From: Alphaproteobacteria bacterium
Lineage (GTDB): Bacteria > Pseudomonadota > Alphaproteobacteria > Ferrovibrionales > Ferrovibrionaceae
Reading direction: 5' to 3'
Assembly (NCBI GenBank): GCA_018336035.1
Contig: JAGXRD010000077.1
Span: 40,666 to 104,665 of the forward strand
DNA: 64,000 nucleotides
Made by a program: the position numbers and the translations under genes. The notes under the pieces are model-generated. The model did no database searches and was not told the DNA's origin. It worked only from the letters and a program-made list of their open reading frames with translations. Positions 63,554 through 64,000 of the stretch are shown here, piece by piece; the stretch's first letter is position 1; the number at the start of each line of letters is the position of its first letter.

Positions 63554-64000
63554 CTAACGTCCACGGGCAGCGCGGGTCAACCGATCGTTGATCGCAACAC
63601 CGAGGCCCTGCTGTGGAATTGGCATCACGGCAATACCCTCAAGGCCGGACATCTGATCCAGCGCATGCAAACCGGCGTATAGCCGCGCCGCGGCCTCCGC
63701 CAGGTCGCCGCTTTCGCTCAGCGGATAAACCGTGACGAATCCGGGCAACGGTTTGCCGAAACTGAGCAGGCCTTCCTTGCCCTGCGGCGTTGTGGCTGCC
63801 AGCCGTACCGGCAGGCGCGGCGCGTAATGTTTCAGCAGCATGCCGGGCGACTGAAGTTTGGTATCCGTCGGGTGAGTCAGTTTTTCGCCCAGCACGGCCT
63901 CGATGGCTTCGGCTGCAATGCCGCCGGGCCGCAGCAGTGTCGGCTTGTCGCCGGTCAGGCCGATCACGGTGGATTCCAGCCCCACCTTGCAGGGGCCGCC
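63554..64000 (-). CDS. L-threonylcarbamoyladenylate synthase, C-terminal part (Sua5 type)
   Basis: The gene is cut by the right end of the window; only the last 148 residues are present. The visible part contains the end of the YrdC domain (GLESTVIGLTG, LLRPGGIAAEAIE). A linker with SPGMLLKHYAPRLPVRL is followed by a C-terminal Sua5 domain of about 80 residues, which separates it from the shorter YrdC/TsaC form. The enzyme makes threonylcarbamoyl-AMP for tRNA t6A37. It is 25 bases upstream of the FAD dehydrogenase gene and likely shares its mRNA. Confidence 0.92.
   Translation of the reverse strand, partial: GGPCKVGLESTVIGLTGDKPTLLRPGGIAAEAIEAVLGEKLTHPTDTKLQSPGMLLKHYAPRLPVRLAATTPQGKEGLLSFGKPLPGFVTVYPLSESGDLAEAAARLYAGLHALDQMSGLEGIAVMPIPQQGLGVAINDRLTRAARGR

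Noticed and set aside
62035..63591. 518-residue plus-strand open frame
   Set aside because: It is a shadow of the FAD dehydrogenase on the other strand, with the same biased composition and no motif.
1..64000. Prophage, insertion sequence, tRNA or rRNA genes
   Set aside because: No transposase, integrase, phage structural gene, tRNA cloverleaf or rRNA segment was seen on either strand. The repeats present are short intergenic palindromes and tandem arrays.

Overview
This window is a GC-rich bacterial chromosome segment. Its gene content and order are typical of Alphaproteobacteria, most like the Rhodospirillales and relatives. Pointers are the block pyrF-trpF-trpB-trpA-accD-folC, prfA-prmC followed by a DUF4167 gene, lysC-ptsP, trxB next to a LysR gene, grxC-nitrilase-DUF1178-ubiG, and rph-rdgB-hemW. 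The genus cannot be fixed from the sequence alone. Most genes are housekeeping genes packed with gaps of 0 to 60 bases, and several convergent pairs overlap at their 3' ends. No transposase, integrase, phage gene, CRISPR array, rRNA or tRNA was seen.

Layout. 1-3.9 kb: an unrecognised coiled-coil membrane protein, a methyltransferase and an Lrp-type regulator, then a 700-base divergent spacer holding two adjacent tandem-repeat arrays (10-bp and 21-bp periods). 3.9-8.3 kb: trxB, a LysR regulator and an orphan PAS histidine kinase, then a 175-base string of strong hairpins ending in an intrinsic terminator (probable small RNA). 8.3-13.7 kb, minus strand: HAD phosphatase, msrP, dps, an Ada-type repair regulator and an AtuA-family gene. 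13.7-19 kb: comF, grxC, nitrilase, inositol-phosphatase family, GNAT, methyltransferase, DUF1178 and ubiG. 19-29 kb: lysC, ptsP, a RodZ-like protein, ispG, hisS, prfA, prmC and DUF4167. 29-36.5 kb: a secreted hydrolase, trxA, and the pyrimidine/tryptophan/fatty-acid/folate operon on the minus strand. 36.5-46 kb: deacetylase, hydrolase, AraC-GyrI regulator, amidase, a short threonyl-tRNA synthetase, a Kef-type antiporter and a frameshifted outer-membrane protein gene. 46-52.7 kb: rph-rdgB-hemW, aminotransferase, DUF6064, a Tat-type aldo/keto reductase and DUF2855. 52.7-64 kb: an RND efflux pair, a small GIY-YIG/DUF2239/DUF488 cluster with palindromic operators, a TAXI-TRAP transporter, a reductase, a D-2-hydroxyacid dehydrogenase and the 3' part of a Sua5-type gene.

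The most notable finding is at 41126-42542. A 25-codon leader peptide dense in Ile, Leu, Val and Thr codons precedes mutually exclusive antiterminator and terminator helices. Behind them lies a 410-residue threonyl-tRNA synthetase that keeps its catalytic and anticodon-binding parts but lacks the N-terminal TGS and editing domains. This reads as ribosome-mediated attenuation of an editing-less synthetase paralogue. Second in interest are the hairpin-string RNA at 8093-8265, the operator pair at 57519-57563 in front of a DUF2239 protein that itself looks DNA-binding, and the phased repeats at 3427-3616.
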